NCBI GenBank assembly: GCA_017524445.1
Contig: JAFXVP010000053.1
Span: 41,504 to 105,503, forward strand
Direction of reading: 5' to 3'
From: Clostridia bacterium
GTDB taxonomy: Bacteria > Bacillota > Clostridia > Christensenellales > CAG-138
DNA length: 64,000 bases
The translations under genes and the position numbers were made by a program. This document shows positions 50,728 through 59,381 of the stretch, piece after piece. The stretch's first letter is position 1. Each line of letters starts with the position of its first letter. Under the pieces are notes generated by a model. It searched no databases. It saw nothing but the letters and a program-made list of their open reading frames with translations, and was not told the origin of the DNA.

Positions 50728-52116
50728 ATGAAGCGAATCGTCATTCTCTGTCTCTCCCTCGCCCTGCTCCTTGCCTGCGTGCCGACGCCGGAGGAGGAGT
50801 TCGTCGTCAACAAATCGGACGATACGTTGGAAGAACTGATTCATGCAGATTCCTCGGCGGCGTCTGTGTATACAGATATCTCCGCGCCGAACGAAAAGAG
50901 TCCACTTTATGAAACGCTCGGCGTCCCGGAACGTTTCACAATGGAGGCTGAAACGCGAACGGTTCCGTTCTCGAACCTCACGGTCTCTGCAGACGCCGTT
51001 GTGGTGCTGCCGAATGTAAGCGCGATTCCCGTCTATGAAGCGTCGGGCAAGACGATCCCGAACGAACGGCTCGAAGCGATCGCGCAGGCGCTGTTCGGCG
51101 ACGCCGAGCGTTATGCAAGCGAGGCCGGATCTCTGCGGTGGATTCTGGAGGACGGGATCCGCACGTACCAGAAAATGATCGATGCGATCCATGAACACCC
51201 GGACGAGCATTGGGACGGTGAAGAAGAACAGCTGCAGGAGCAGATGCAGTACACTGCCGGGAGACTTGCTGACGCGCCGGAAGACTATAAATGCGAACCG
51301 TGGAGCGGCGCGTTCTCGGACGGGCTGATGGTGCGCTTTGCGGACAAACGCTATATCCGGATGCGTTCCTTTCCGAACCGGCTGACGCTCGCTTCAAACG
51401 ATCGTAAAAGCGCTGTTTACGGGGTTTATTATGAAAAACCGGACGCTGAAATGAACGCGGAAGCCGAGTCGGCGCTGGAAATCGTATCGGACTTTATGCA
51501 GCGGTCCGGGCTTTCGGAGCAATACGTTCTCGAACGCGTGCAGGCGGTTAGCCCGATGGAAGACGGTACCGGAAGCAGCAAGGTCATTTCGGGCTATGAA
51601 CTTGACTATGTGCCGGTATATGACGGCGTCAAAGCGCAGACTTACTGGACGACCAGAGGTTCGGACACCGCACAGCAGAAGGCCGCCGAAAAGGGCCTTG
51701 TCGAGCTGCCGGAATATGATGCGTATCTCGGCCCGGAGAACATGATCATCACCGTTGAAGACGGCATGATCCGGTATCTCGATTGGAGCAATTATGTCAC
51801 GCGAGGCGAGCGCGTCAACGAGAACGTCAGACTGCTGCCGTTTTCCGAGATCGAAAAGGCATTCAAAAACGCGATCTTTACGGGCTATTTTACCGACGAA
51901 GGCGTGGACAGGACGCTGATCATCACGCGCGTCGAGCTGAATTTGATGCGAATGAAGCGCAAAGACGTCAAGGATTCGTACTACGTCGTGCCGGTGTGGG
52001 ATTTTCTCGGCTACTCGCCGGACTGGGGCGACAGCGCACCTGCGCGGTCAAATAACGCGTATGTTACGGTCAACGCGATCGACGGCAGTATCATCGACCG
52101 AAACGCCGGATATTGA
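50728..52116 (+). CDS. Array lipoprotein 11 (block C, CVPTP head)
   Basis: A 462-aa lipoprotein (Cys17; head V-P-T-P-E-E-E-F-V-V-N-K-S-D). It has L-G-V-P-E-R, R-L-A-D-A-P-E, T-R-G-S-D-T-A-Q-Q-K, L-L-P-F-S-E-I-E-K-A-F, V-V-P-V-W-D-F-L-G-Y and V-N-A-I-D-G-S-I-I-D-R-N-A-G-Y. Its body is the counterpart of member 8. The signal peptide is almost identical to those of members 12 and 14. AAGGAGG precedes the ATG. A MITE-like element separates it from the next gene. Confidence 0.85.
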   Translation: MKRIVILCLSLALLLACVPTPEEEFVVNKSDDTLEELIHADSSAASVYTDISAPNEKSPLYETLGVPERFTMEAETRTVPFSNLTVSADAVVVLPNVSAIPVYEASGKTIPNERLEAIAQALFGDAERYASEAGSLRWILEDGIRTYQKMIDAIHEHPDEHWDGEEEQLQEQMQYTAGRLADAPEDYKCEPWSGAFSDGLMVRFADKRYIRMRSFPNRLTLASNDRKSAVYGVYYEKPDAEMNAEAESALEIVSDFMQRSGLSEQYVLERVQAVSPMEDGTGSSKVISGYELDYVPVYDGVKAQTYWTTRGSDTAQQKAAEKGLVELPEYDAYLGPENMIITVEDGMIRYLDWSNYVTRGERVNENVRLLPFSEIEKAFKNAIFTGYFTDEGVDRTLIITRVELNLMRMKRKDVKDSYYVVPVWDFLGYSPDWGDSAPARSNNAYVTVNAIDGSIIDRNAGY

Positions 52117-52232
52117 GCCTTCTCCTTCGAGGAGAAGGTGTCACCGAAGGTGACGGATGAGGTGTCTTGTACACACGATCAACACCTCATCAGTCCATGC
52201 AAGCATGGACAGCTTCCCCTCAAGGGGAAGCC
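52117..52232. repeat. MITE-like element between array genes 11 and 12
   Basis: A 116-bp element with ends GCCTTCTCC / GGGGAAGCC, an inner inverted pair GGATGAGGTG / CACCTCATC, and three small stems (TCACC-GAA-GGTGA, GTCCATGC-AA-GCATGGAC, CTTCCCC-TCAA-GGGGAAG). The left half matches the 47003 repeats. No coding capacity. Confidence 0.75.
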
Positions 52233-52252
52233 TCAAAAGGAAAGGAAATTTT

Positions 52253-53575
52253 ATGAAACGAATCATCATTCTTTGCTTATCGCTCGCCCTGCTTCTCGCC
52301 TGCGTGCCCACACCGGAGGAGGAGTTTGTCGTGAACAAGGGCGACGGCAGCGCGGCTGCTGCGGGTGAGACGGACGAACGGGTTTCGGAGGTGCTTTCGA
52401 CGGTGCCGTCCGCGTGGACGGCGGCGTTTTCCTTTCGCGAGGGAACGGTCGTCGTCACGGTCGACGCGGCAATCGACGTGCCGCAGGTCGACCGGTTTCC
52501 GATCGTGGAGGTTACGCCCGCCGTCGTCGATGCGCAGATCGCCGCCGGCCTTCTGAACCGGCTTATCCCAAACGGGTCGATCTTGATCCCGAATCAAAGC
52601 GGACAGGCGTACACGGTCGAGGACGTTGACCGGTGGATCGAACAGGTCAGGCTGCTTTTGGCGCATACCGACGAGATGTCGTTCGCATCGATCGACGAGC
52701 GTGACGCATACATCAACACGCAAAACGCCGAGCTGGAACGTCTGTTCGAAATGCGCAGGACCGCCGAGGAGGGCGCGGTCACGGCCGTGGACAATTACGC
52801 GCTGCTGAAGCGATACGGCGCGATGCAATGCCGCGTCTTGGATGCGCGCGGGACGGAATGCGCCGATCTGCTCTGGAAGCCGCAGGCGGAAGAGACGAGC
52901 GATAAGCGGGAAAGCGTGCTGCACATCGACGCCCTTTCCGCCGCCTGCCGCCTTGCGGATCATGAAATCGAAACCGTCGAGGAAGGACGGCAGCTTGCGG
53001 ACGAACTCATAGACGAGCTCGGGATTTCCGATCGCTATGTCTGCGTTTCGGTGATGGACGGAAAGAACTGGATTTGCTTCTGTTACGGCGTTCAGTACGG
53101 CGGCATTGCCGCCTCTCCATTCACGGAAACGGTGATCGACGTCGGCTCGTACCGCGTGCCGTGGCCGAACGAAATGCTGCAGATTCGCCTGAACCGAAAC
53201 GACGGACGGGCGAGTGCAAGCTACGTAAGTCCCTCGAAGATCGTGGGCGAACTCGGCAACGCGGCGCTGCTGCCGTTTTCGGAAATACAGGAGCAGTTTG
53301 AAAAGGATATGAAGGCGTCCTATGCGTGGATGGACGACGGCACGGTCTCGGCGGAGATTGCAGTGACGCGCGTCTCGCTCGGCTACTATCGCGTGCCGAT
53401 GAAGGACGCGCCGGACCGGTACGCGCTGATCCCCGCATGGACGTTTGAAGGTTCGCGAACGACCTTCGAGAAAAGCGATAACGGCGTAGACTTGTTCGCC
53501 AACGAAAATGACCTGAAAAACAACGTGCTGCTGATTATAAGCGGCGTTGACGGCTCGCTACTGTATGCGGGCTGA
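52253..53575 (+). CDS. Array lipoprotein 12 (block C, CVPTP head, short form)
   Basis: A 440-aa lipoprotein from ATG 52253 (Cys17), behind AAAGGAAATTTT. It forms a short subtype with member 16: L-G-A-P-E is replaced by a P-S-A-W-T-A-A-F segment, L-T-R-V-S-L-G-Y-Y-R-like residues (V-T-R-V-S-L-G-Y-Y-R here) precede the tail, and the tail ends I-S-G-V-D-G-S-L-L-Y-A-G without G-Y. L-L-P-F-S-E-I-Q-E-Q-F-E is intact. Its start codon region follows the MITE-like element, which may affect its expression. Confidence 0.85.
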   Translation: MKRIIILCLSLALLLACVPTPEEEFVVNKGDGSAAAAGETDERVSEVLSTVPSAWTAAFSFREGTVVVTVDAAIDVPQVDRFPIVEVTPAVVDAQIAAGLLNRLIPNGSILIPNQSGQAYTVEDVDRWIEQVRLLLAHTDEMSFASIDERDAYINTQNAELERLFEMRRTAEEGAVTAVDNYALLKRYGAMQCRVLDARGTECADLLWKPQAEETSDKRESVLHIDALSAACRLADHEIETVEEGRQLADELIDELGISDRYVCVSVMDGKNWICFCYGVQYGGIAASPFTETVIDVGSYRVPWPNEMLQIRLNRNDGRASASYVSPSKIVGELGNAALLPFSEIQEQFEKDMKASYAWMDDGTVSAEIAVTRVSLGYYRVPMKDAPDRYALIPAWTFEGSRTTFEKSDNGVDLFANENDLKNNVLLIISGVDGSLLYAG

Positions 53576-53588
53576 GAAAGGAGACCCC

Positions 53589-55076
53589 ATGAAACGTATA
53601 GCAATGATTCTCTTATCTTTCGCCCTGCTTCTTTCCTGTGTGCCCACGCCGGAGGAGGAATATGTGGTGATGAAGGATACGGAGCGTCTGGTCGATACCG
53701 TACAGGCAAAAAACCCGGACGAAACGCCGATCCCGACGACGGATGAAACGATCGACAATGCGCTTGTAAAAACCGATCGGCATTATACCTATTCCTACGA
53801 AAGCGCAAATGGGCTACTGCACATCAAAGCAGACGCGGACGTCTATCTGCCCAAGACCGGCAAGCTACCGATGGCGCGCGTGAAAGCGGGCGTTTTGACC
53901 GACGAACTTGCAAAGGCAATCTTTGATAAGGTCTTTGCGGGTCAACCCGCCTATGTGGACTATTACAACCAAAGCATCCCGGCCACCAAGGCGCAGCTTG
54001 CCAAGCTGATTGCGGACTATCAGGAGATGGTCGATACCGGACGCATCGAAACAGAAAAGGACATGAGCAGGGAGGATGCGCTGGAATTAATCGAAAGGTT
54101 GAAAGAGCAATACAAAACAGCGCCGGACGAAGCAACCACACCGGAATTGGTCATTTCCGACGGCTCAATGCTGTACCGGGAACGGACTGATTTCGGTACG
54201 GAACGCTGGTATGAATTGAACGCCGCAAATCCGGATGTCGGTATGCTGGACGTCCGCAGACCGGCAACGGACAACGGCGGCTTTCAATATTATCTGTCCT
54301 ACCAGCGCGGCAGCATTGAGGATTTGATCGGATCCGGCGAAGGCGAAGACGGCAGGAATATGGACTTCCGGGATCGCGGCAGCTATACCGCCCATGCGGT
54401 GAACGCGACGGATACGGATTGCACCTTCGGACAAACCATGTCCCCCGCCGCTGCGGTGCAGCTCTGCGTCGATTTTTTGAAGGACCTCGGCGTGACGGAT
54501 GTATTGTCGCGCCCCGAGATCGACGCCTACACACTGGATTCCGGTGAGAACTGCTATTATCTGATCGACTTTGTACGTACGGTGAACGGCACGCAGGTTG
54601 CATATCTTCCGATGTTCCAAGGGCTTGAACACGGCGACGTCGCGCTGCCCTGGGACTATGAGCATCTTCGCTTTCTCGTGGACCGCGACGGGATCGTCTA
54701 CATCATTTGGGAAAGCCCGACCGAGGTCACGAAGATCGAAAGCAGCGACGCCGCCGTGCTGACCTATGAGCAGGCGATCGAGACCTTTGAAACGATGGGG
54801 CACATTGTCTATGAGGCAAAGACCGAGTTTTACGACATCCCGTACTACATCGACGTCGAGGTATCGAGAATCGAGCTGGACTTGGTGCGTATCCGGGAAC
54901 AGGACGCGCCGGGACGCTACGGGCTGTATGTGCCTGCATGGGTGTTTTACGGAAAGAAAGCCGGCTATCTCAAGCAGCCGGTCCCGGACGGTATGATCGA
55001 CAACCGGATGGAGACCGCGCTGTTGGTTATCAACGCTATTGACGGCAGTATCATTGACCTTGAGAAAGGATATTGA
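53589..55076 (+). CDS. Array lipoprotein 13 (block C, CVPTP head)
   Basis: A 495-aa lipoprotein (Cys17 in L-L-L-S-C, a serine at -1). The head is V-P-T-P-E-E-E-Y-V-V-M-K-D. The linker L-K-E-Q-Y-K-T-A-P-D is well preserved, while the late motif has changed to V-L-T-Y-E-Q-A-I-E-T-F-E-T-M. R-I-E-L-D-L-V-R-I-R-E-Q-D and I-N-A-I-D-G-S-I-I-D-L-E-K-G-Y close the protein. GAAAGGAGACCCC precedes the ATG, 13 bases after the previous stop. No close body partner is seen in the window. Confidence 0.85.
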   Translation: MKRIAMILLSFALLLSCVPTPEEEYVVMKDTERLVDTVQAKNPDETPIPTTDETIDNALVKTDRHYTYSYESANGLLHIKADADVYLPKTGKLPMARVKAGVLTDELAKAIFDKVFAGQPAYVDYYNQSIPATKAQLAKLIADYQEMVDTGRIETEKDMSREDALELIERLKEQYKTAPDEATTPELVISDGSMLYRERTDFGTERWYELNAANPDVGMLDVRRPATDNGGFQYYLSYQRGSIEDLIGSGEGEDGRNMDFRDRGSYTAHAVNATDTDCTFGQTMSPAAAVQLCVDFLKDLGVTDVLSRPEIDAYTLDSGENCYYLIDFVRTVNGTQVAYLPMFQGLEHGDVALPWDYEHLRFLVDRDGIVYIIWESPTEVTKIESSDAAVLTYEQAIETFETMGHIVYEAKTEFYDIPYYIDVEVSRIELDLVRIREQDAPGRYGLYVPAWVFYGKKAGYLKQPVPDGMIDNRMETALLVINAIDGSIIDLEKGY

Positions 55077-55085
55077 GGAAAAGCT

Positions 55086-56576
55086 ATGAAACGAATCATC
55101 ATTCTTTGCTTATCGCTTGCCCTGCTCCTTGCCTGCGTGCCTACGCCGGAGGAGGAATTTGTGAGCCATAAGGACGCGGACCAAATGTTGGAGAGCGCGA
55201 CGGTCGACGACGTGCCGGTCGTGCCGATCCGGGAGCAGTATGGGATCCCGGAAACGCTGACGGACGAGGCGGTTTTTGCGGACGGCGCGTTTACGATCCG
55301 CATCGACGCGCGCGTGGAGGTCCCGGACACGAACGCGATCCCGATCCTGCGCGTCGAGCGCGACGTCGTCGATCAGAAGACGGTCACGACAATCTTCAAC
55401 CGGCTTTGCGCGGGACGGACGCTGTATCGCTCCGGCGACAGCAGCATGACCAAGACGCAGATCGCGGAACGGATCAACGAGCTTTTAACGACGCTGGAGG
55501 ATCCCTCGCTCGACGCCGGTACCCGCGCGTCCTTTGAAGCGCAGGTCGCTTCGCTTAAGGAGCAGTTTCCGACCGCGCCGGATTCGGCGGACGAACTGAT
55601 CGCATCCGACGGCACGATGTACTCCTATCCGTGCAGAGACAATGCGGATTCGCCGGAGTTTCTGCGGTACGGGCTGCGGCTGCAGACGAACGATGATCTT
55701 CCCCCTCTGTTCTTTGACGTCCGCATCACCGATCCGGACAACCCGAACACGACCGAGAACGGAAAAGACGCGCAGAAAAGCTCATATCTGGGCTTTATGG
55801 ACGACCGGAACCGCGCGCACGGCTGCGACGGGCAGACGCGGATCGCGATCCGAAACCCGGATGAGCCGACCGAGCTGAACGATTATCCGCAAGTGACGTA
55901 TCTGCCGAAGCAGGCGATCGAAGACGCGAAGCAATTCCTTGCCGACGTGGGGCTGAACGATATCGCGCCGGACGCGATCGCGCTTGTCTTTGACGGCGCG
56001 CAGGCTGTTTACGGTTACCGGATCAACTGTGTGTGCGTCTTCGGCGGCATAAACGGAACCAACCTGCAAGCCACGACGTATCTGGACATGAACGAACGCT
56101 ATGCCCCGGAATGGGACTATGAGGAAATCGAGCTGTATATCGACGCGCAGGGCGTCTACGATTTCAGCTGGGGTTACCCGGTCCGTGTGACCGAAACGCT
56201 GAAGGACGCGACGAAGCTGCTGCCGTTTGAGAAGATTATCGAGACGTTCAAAAGCCGGATGTGGACGGAAAACGCCGTCTGGATCGTGACCGACCTTGCG
56301 TCGGCGGGCGGCGACGAGCAGGGCTTCTGCACCACCGGGCTCGACTTTGAGATCACGCGGATCACGCTTTCCTTGCAGCGCGTCATGGAGCCGAATCGGT
56401 TCGATTCCGGCATGCTCGTTCCGGTCTGGAACTTCTGGGGCGTCAAGCGCATGATCGACACGCATAAGACGACCGGCGAACAGAAAACGATCGTCCGCGA
56501 CGATCGGATGACAAATCCGTTTCTGTCGATCAATGCGATCGACGGCAGCGTGATCGACCCGTGGGTCGGATATTGA
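55086..56576 (+). CDS. Array lipoprotein 14 (block C, CVPTP head)
   Basis: A 496-aa lipoprotein (Cys17). The first 25 residues equal those of member 12, then the sequence departs at once (V-S-H-K-D-A-D). It has Y-G-I-P-E, L-K-E-Q-F-P-T-A-P-D, A-P-E-W-D-Y-E-E-I-E-L-Y, L-L-P-F-E-K-I-I-E-T-F and I-N-A-I-D-G-S-V-I-D-P-W-V-G-Y. I-T-R-I-T-L-S-L-Q-R and P-V-W-N-F-W-G tie its last third to member 6. TTGAGGAAAAGCT precedes the ATG. Confidence 0.85.
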   Translation: MKRIIILCLSLALLLACVPTPEEEFVSHKDADQMLESATVDDVPVVPIREQYGIPETLTDEAVFADGAFTIRIDARVEVPDTNAIPILRVERDVVDQKTVTTIFNRLCAGRTLYRSGDSSMTKTQIAERINELLTTLEDPSLDAGTRASFEAQVASLKEQFPTAPDSADELIASDGTMYSYPCRDNADSPEFLRYGLRLQTNDDLPPLFFDVRITDPDNPNTTENGKDAQKSSYLGFMDDRNRAHGCDGQTRIAIRNPDEPTELNDYPQVTYLPKQAIEDAKQFLADVGLNDIAPDAIALVFDGAQAVYGYRINCVCVFGGINGTNLQATTYLDMNERYAPEWDYEEIELYIDAQGVYDFSWGYPVRVTETLKDATKLLPFEKIIETFKSRMWTENAVWIVTDLASAGGDEQGFCTTGLDFEITRITLSLQRVMEPNRFDSGMLVPVWNFWGVKRMIDTHKTTGEQKTIVRDDRMTNPFLSINAIDGSVIDPWVGY

Positions 56577-56587
56577 AAGGAGATTGT

Positions 56588-58048
56588 ATGAAACGAATCA
56601 TCATCACACTTTTGTCCCTCGTTCTGCTTGCGGCCTGCGTACCGACGCCCGAGGAAGAATTTATCGTGAACAAAGGCGACGGCGTACTGACGGAAAAGAT
56701 CGCCGAAAAGCCCGTCGAAGCGAACGTGTTTGAAGCGCCGACGCGCGTGGACGTGGTGATCGAGGCGAATAACCTGACCGTGGAGATTACTGCCGAGGTT
56801 GTATTGCCGGAAGGCGGTCGATACCCGGTTGCGGAGGTCGTGCCGAAAACATACGATGCAGCGTGGGCGCGAGATATGCTGACGCGAATCGCAGACGGGA
56901 AAATGCTGCTGGTACGTGAAAGCGAAGCCGGCGCGAACATGACGCGCGAGGGCATCTTGCGCGAGGTGGAAGCAGTCCAGAACAGTTTGGAAAGCTTTGA
57001 CGAGCTTTACGGAAACCTTCCCGAATCGGAACAGGCGGAGATGCGCGCGCAGTTGAATGAAGCGCTCGACGTGTGGAGCGCATACTACCGCGAAGCGCCG
57101 GACAGTACGGACGGACTCGAAGCGGATCTTTCCGATACGGCATACAAAGCGTTCGGACGCATGTCTGCGGAAATCGACTGCACGCGGCCGGAACGCGCGT
57201 ATCATTCGCCGATCGAAGTGTCCAGCACCGGACTGGTTTCATTTATGAATATGGATATGACCTACGGGGAGACCGAACAGCGCGGGCCGGTGACCGGGCC
57301 TCTGCCCGGCGTGGCGCTGACCGAAACCGAGGCGATCGAGGTCGCAAAGACATTCTTACAAAAGCTCGGCGAAACCGGACTGGAACCCGTGCTTGTTCTG
57401 GACGCGAACGGGCGGCGGTACGGCGACGATCCGCGCGACGAACATGCGTATGCGATCTGGTTTACGCGGCCCGTCGGCAATATGCCCGGCGCAATAACGC
57501 AAAGCCAGCAGGACCTTTACGGCGTCTATTCGCAGAACGGCGGCGACAGGGTATACAGCGAGCCGTGCGATCAGGAGTATGCGTATTTTCTGATCCGCGA
57601 TTCCGGCGTCAACTGGTTCGATTGGGGTGCGCCTTCGACGGTGACCCGCATCGTCAACGAAAACGTGGCGCTTGTACCGTTTGAAACGATCCTCGAAACG
57701 TTCCGTAAGCAGATCGCCGTGGAGGCATTCCCTGCGCTTGAAGAGGCGCGTGTGAATGCGGACCTGCGCGATAATATGACGATCAACGACACGACGCTTT
57801 GTATCGACCGGATCGCGCTCGAAAGCGTACGTATCCGCAAGGAGGGTGCGACCGGAACCTTTCTGCTTGTACCGACATGGACGTTCTACGGACACCTTGT
57901 ACTGCGCGGGGAAAACCTGAGCGACCTCCGCTTCGCAGGATGGACCATCGAAGACAACGGCGATGCAGTCTGGTACGTCCCGGGCGGGTGCTATCTGCAG
58001 ATCAACGCGATCGACGGCAGCGTCCTGAATCCCGCGCTCGGATTTTGA
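56588..58048 (+). CDS. Array lipoprotein 15 (block C, CVPTP head)
   Basis: A 486-aa lipoprotein from ATG 56588 (Cys17; AAAGGAGATTGT upstream). The L-G-A-P-E segment is missing; instead an F-E-A-P-T-R-V-D-V-V-I stretch joins the head to the first domain. W-S-A-Y-Y-R-E-A-P-D is the linker, L-V-P-F-E-T-I-L-E-T-F-R-K-Q the late motif, and I-N-A-I-D-G-S-V-L-N-P-A-L-G-F the tail, the only one ending G-F. The central domain contains T-G-P-L-P-G-V-A-L-T-E-T-E-A-I. No obvious partner gene. Confidence 0.85.
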   Translation: MKRIIITLLSLVLLAACVPTPEEEFIVNKGDGVLTEKIAEKPVEANVFEAPTRVDVVIEANNLTVEITAEVVLPEGGRYPVAEVVPKTYDAAWARDMLTRIADGKMLLVRESEAGANMTREGILREVEAVQNSLESFDELYGNLPESEQAEMRAQLNEALDVWSAYYREAPDSTDGLEADLSDTAYKAFGRMSAEIDCTRPERAYHSPIEVSSTGLVSFMNMDMTYGETEQRGPVTGPLPGVALTETEAIEVAKTFLQKLGETGLEPVLVLDANGRRYGDDPRDEHAYAIWFTRPVGNMPGAITQSQQDLYGVYSQNGGDRVYSEPCDQEYAYFLIRDSGVNWFDWGAPSTVTRIVNENVALVPFETILETFRKQIAVEAFPALEEARVNADLRDNMTINDTTLCIDRIALESVRIRKEGATGTFLLVPTWTFYGHLVLRGENLSDLRFAGWTIEDNGDAVWYVPGGCYLQINAIDGSVLNPALGF

Positions 58049-58064
58049 GAAAGGAACGAAAGTT

Positions 58065-59369
58065 ATGAAACGATTACCGGCTATTCTCTTATCGCTGTCC
58101 TTACTCCTCGCCTGCGTGCCTACGCCGGAGGAAGAATTCGTCGTAAACAAGGGCGGCACATCAGAGTACCCTGCTGTCATTTCATCCAGGCAAAACAGCG
58201 GTTTGGAATCAATTCCATCGGAATGGTCAGAATCGTTTTCGGTCGGCGTCGCGGATATTCAGATTCAGGCGAATGTCGACATGCCCGTCGTCTCCGCAAT
58301 GGACGTCTATTCCGCACATATGAGCGGGCCACGGATTGACAGCATCAATCGCTTTCTGCCGTTGTTTGTCAACGAACCGGTCTGCACGCTCCCGGTGCAG
58401 GATGAAGCCGGCGTTCCGCTGAAAACGAAAGCGGAACTCGAAGCGGAAATGAAGGCGATTCGGAACCGCATCGACAACGTGGACGCGAATCATCCGGCGT
58501 TTACGGATGCGGAACGCAGCGATTATCTTACCGCGCAGAACGCAGAACTGGATGCGCTTGCCGCTTCCTATGCGGCGGCACCGGAAGCGTCCGAAACGAT
58601 CGTTTCTGATCTGAAACAGGTTTTTGAGAAGCAGCGCTATGCACAGGTGCGCCTGTATGCGGACGGCGACGCGCTGCTGCGCGGGACGGCGTATCTCGGC
58701 ATGGACGGGTTCACGATCGAAGGACTTCGGACGGATAACCGCGCCGTTTCCGATCAACCCGTTTCATCGGTACAGATTGCGAAAGAAACCGCGGACCGGC
58801 TGATCAAGGAGATCGGATTGGACGATGAATACGCGTTCGTCGGCAGCAGCGAGGGCGTCGGCGGAATCTCCGCATGGTACGGACGCGTCATACACGGCGT
58901 TCCGTTTTCGCAGTCAATCAACTGCGACACGGATGAACCGCACAATACAGGCTTTACGCAGGAACGAATCCGATTCTGCTTCTTCCGCGACGGGTATGCG
59001 CTCTCCGAAATCAACTGGTCGGGCAGCTTTGTGCTTGACGGCGTGGAAACAGCGGATTGTACGCTTCTGCCGTTTTCGGACATAGAAAAGAGCATTTGCG
59101 CAACGCTGAACGCACATTTAGCGTGGCAGCCGGAGGAGATACGAAAGACGGAGATCGAAATCACCAGCATTTCACTCGGCTATCGGCTGATTCGGAAGCC
59201 GAACACAAATGAAACGTATCTGGTCGTCCCGGTCTGGAGCGTGACCGGCTCGGGACAGAACAGGACGGAAATCAACGGATCAGAGATATCCGACTTCTTA
59301 AAGCTCCAGAATAACATCATCCTGGTCCTGAACGCAGTCGACGGATCGCTGATCTGGTTCTATCGGTGA
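58065..59369 (+). CDS. Array lipoprotein 16 (block C, CVPTP head, short form)
   Basis: At 434 aa this is the shortest array member (Cys17; V-P-T-P-E-E-E-F-V-V-N-K-G-G). It pairs with member 12: I-P-S-E-W-S-E-S-F, a linker A-A-S-Y-A-A-A-P-E, L-L-P-F-S-D-I-E-K-S-I, I-T-S-I-S-L-G-Y-R-L-I and the tail N-N-I-I-L-V-L-N-A-V-D-G-S-L-I-W-F-Y-R, which again lacks the I-D..G-Y ending. GAAAGGAACGAA lies upstream, 16 bases after gene 15. Confidence 0.85.
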   Translation: MKRLPAILLSLSLLLACVPTPEEEFVVNKGGTSEYPAVISSRQNSGLESIPSEWSESFSVGVADIQIQANVDMPVVSAMDVYSAHMSGPRIDSINRFLPLFVNEPVCTLPVQDEAGVPLKTKAELEAEMKAIRNRIDNVDANHPAFTDAERSDYLTAQNAELDALAASYAAAPEASETIVSDLKQVFEKQRYAQVRLYADGDALLRGTAYLGMDGFTIEGLRTDNRAVSDQPVSSVQIAKETADRLIKEIGLDDEYAFVGSSEGVGGISAWYGRVIHGVPFSQSINCDTDEPHNTGFTQERIRFCFFRDGYALSEINWSGSFVLDGVETADCTLLPFSDIEKSICATLNAHLAWQPEEIRKTEIEITSISLGYRLIRKPNTNETYLVVPVWSVTGSGQNRTEINGSEISDFLKLQNNIILVLNAVDGSLIWFYR

Positions 59370-59381
59370 AAGGAGAATGAA

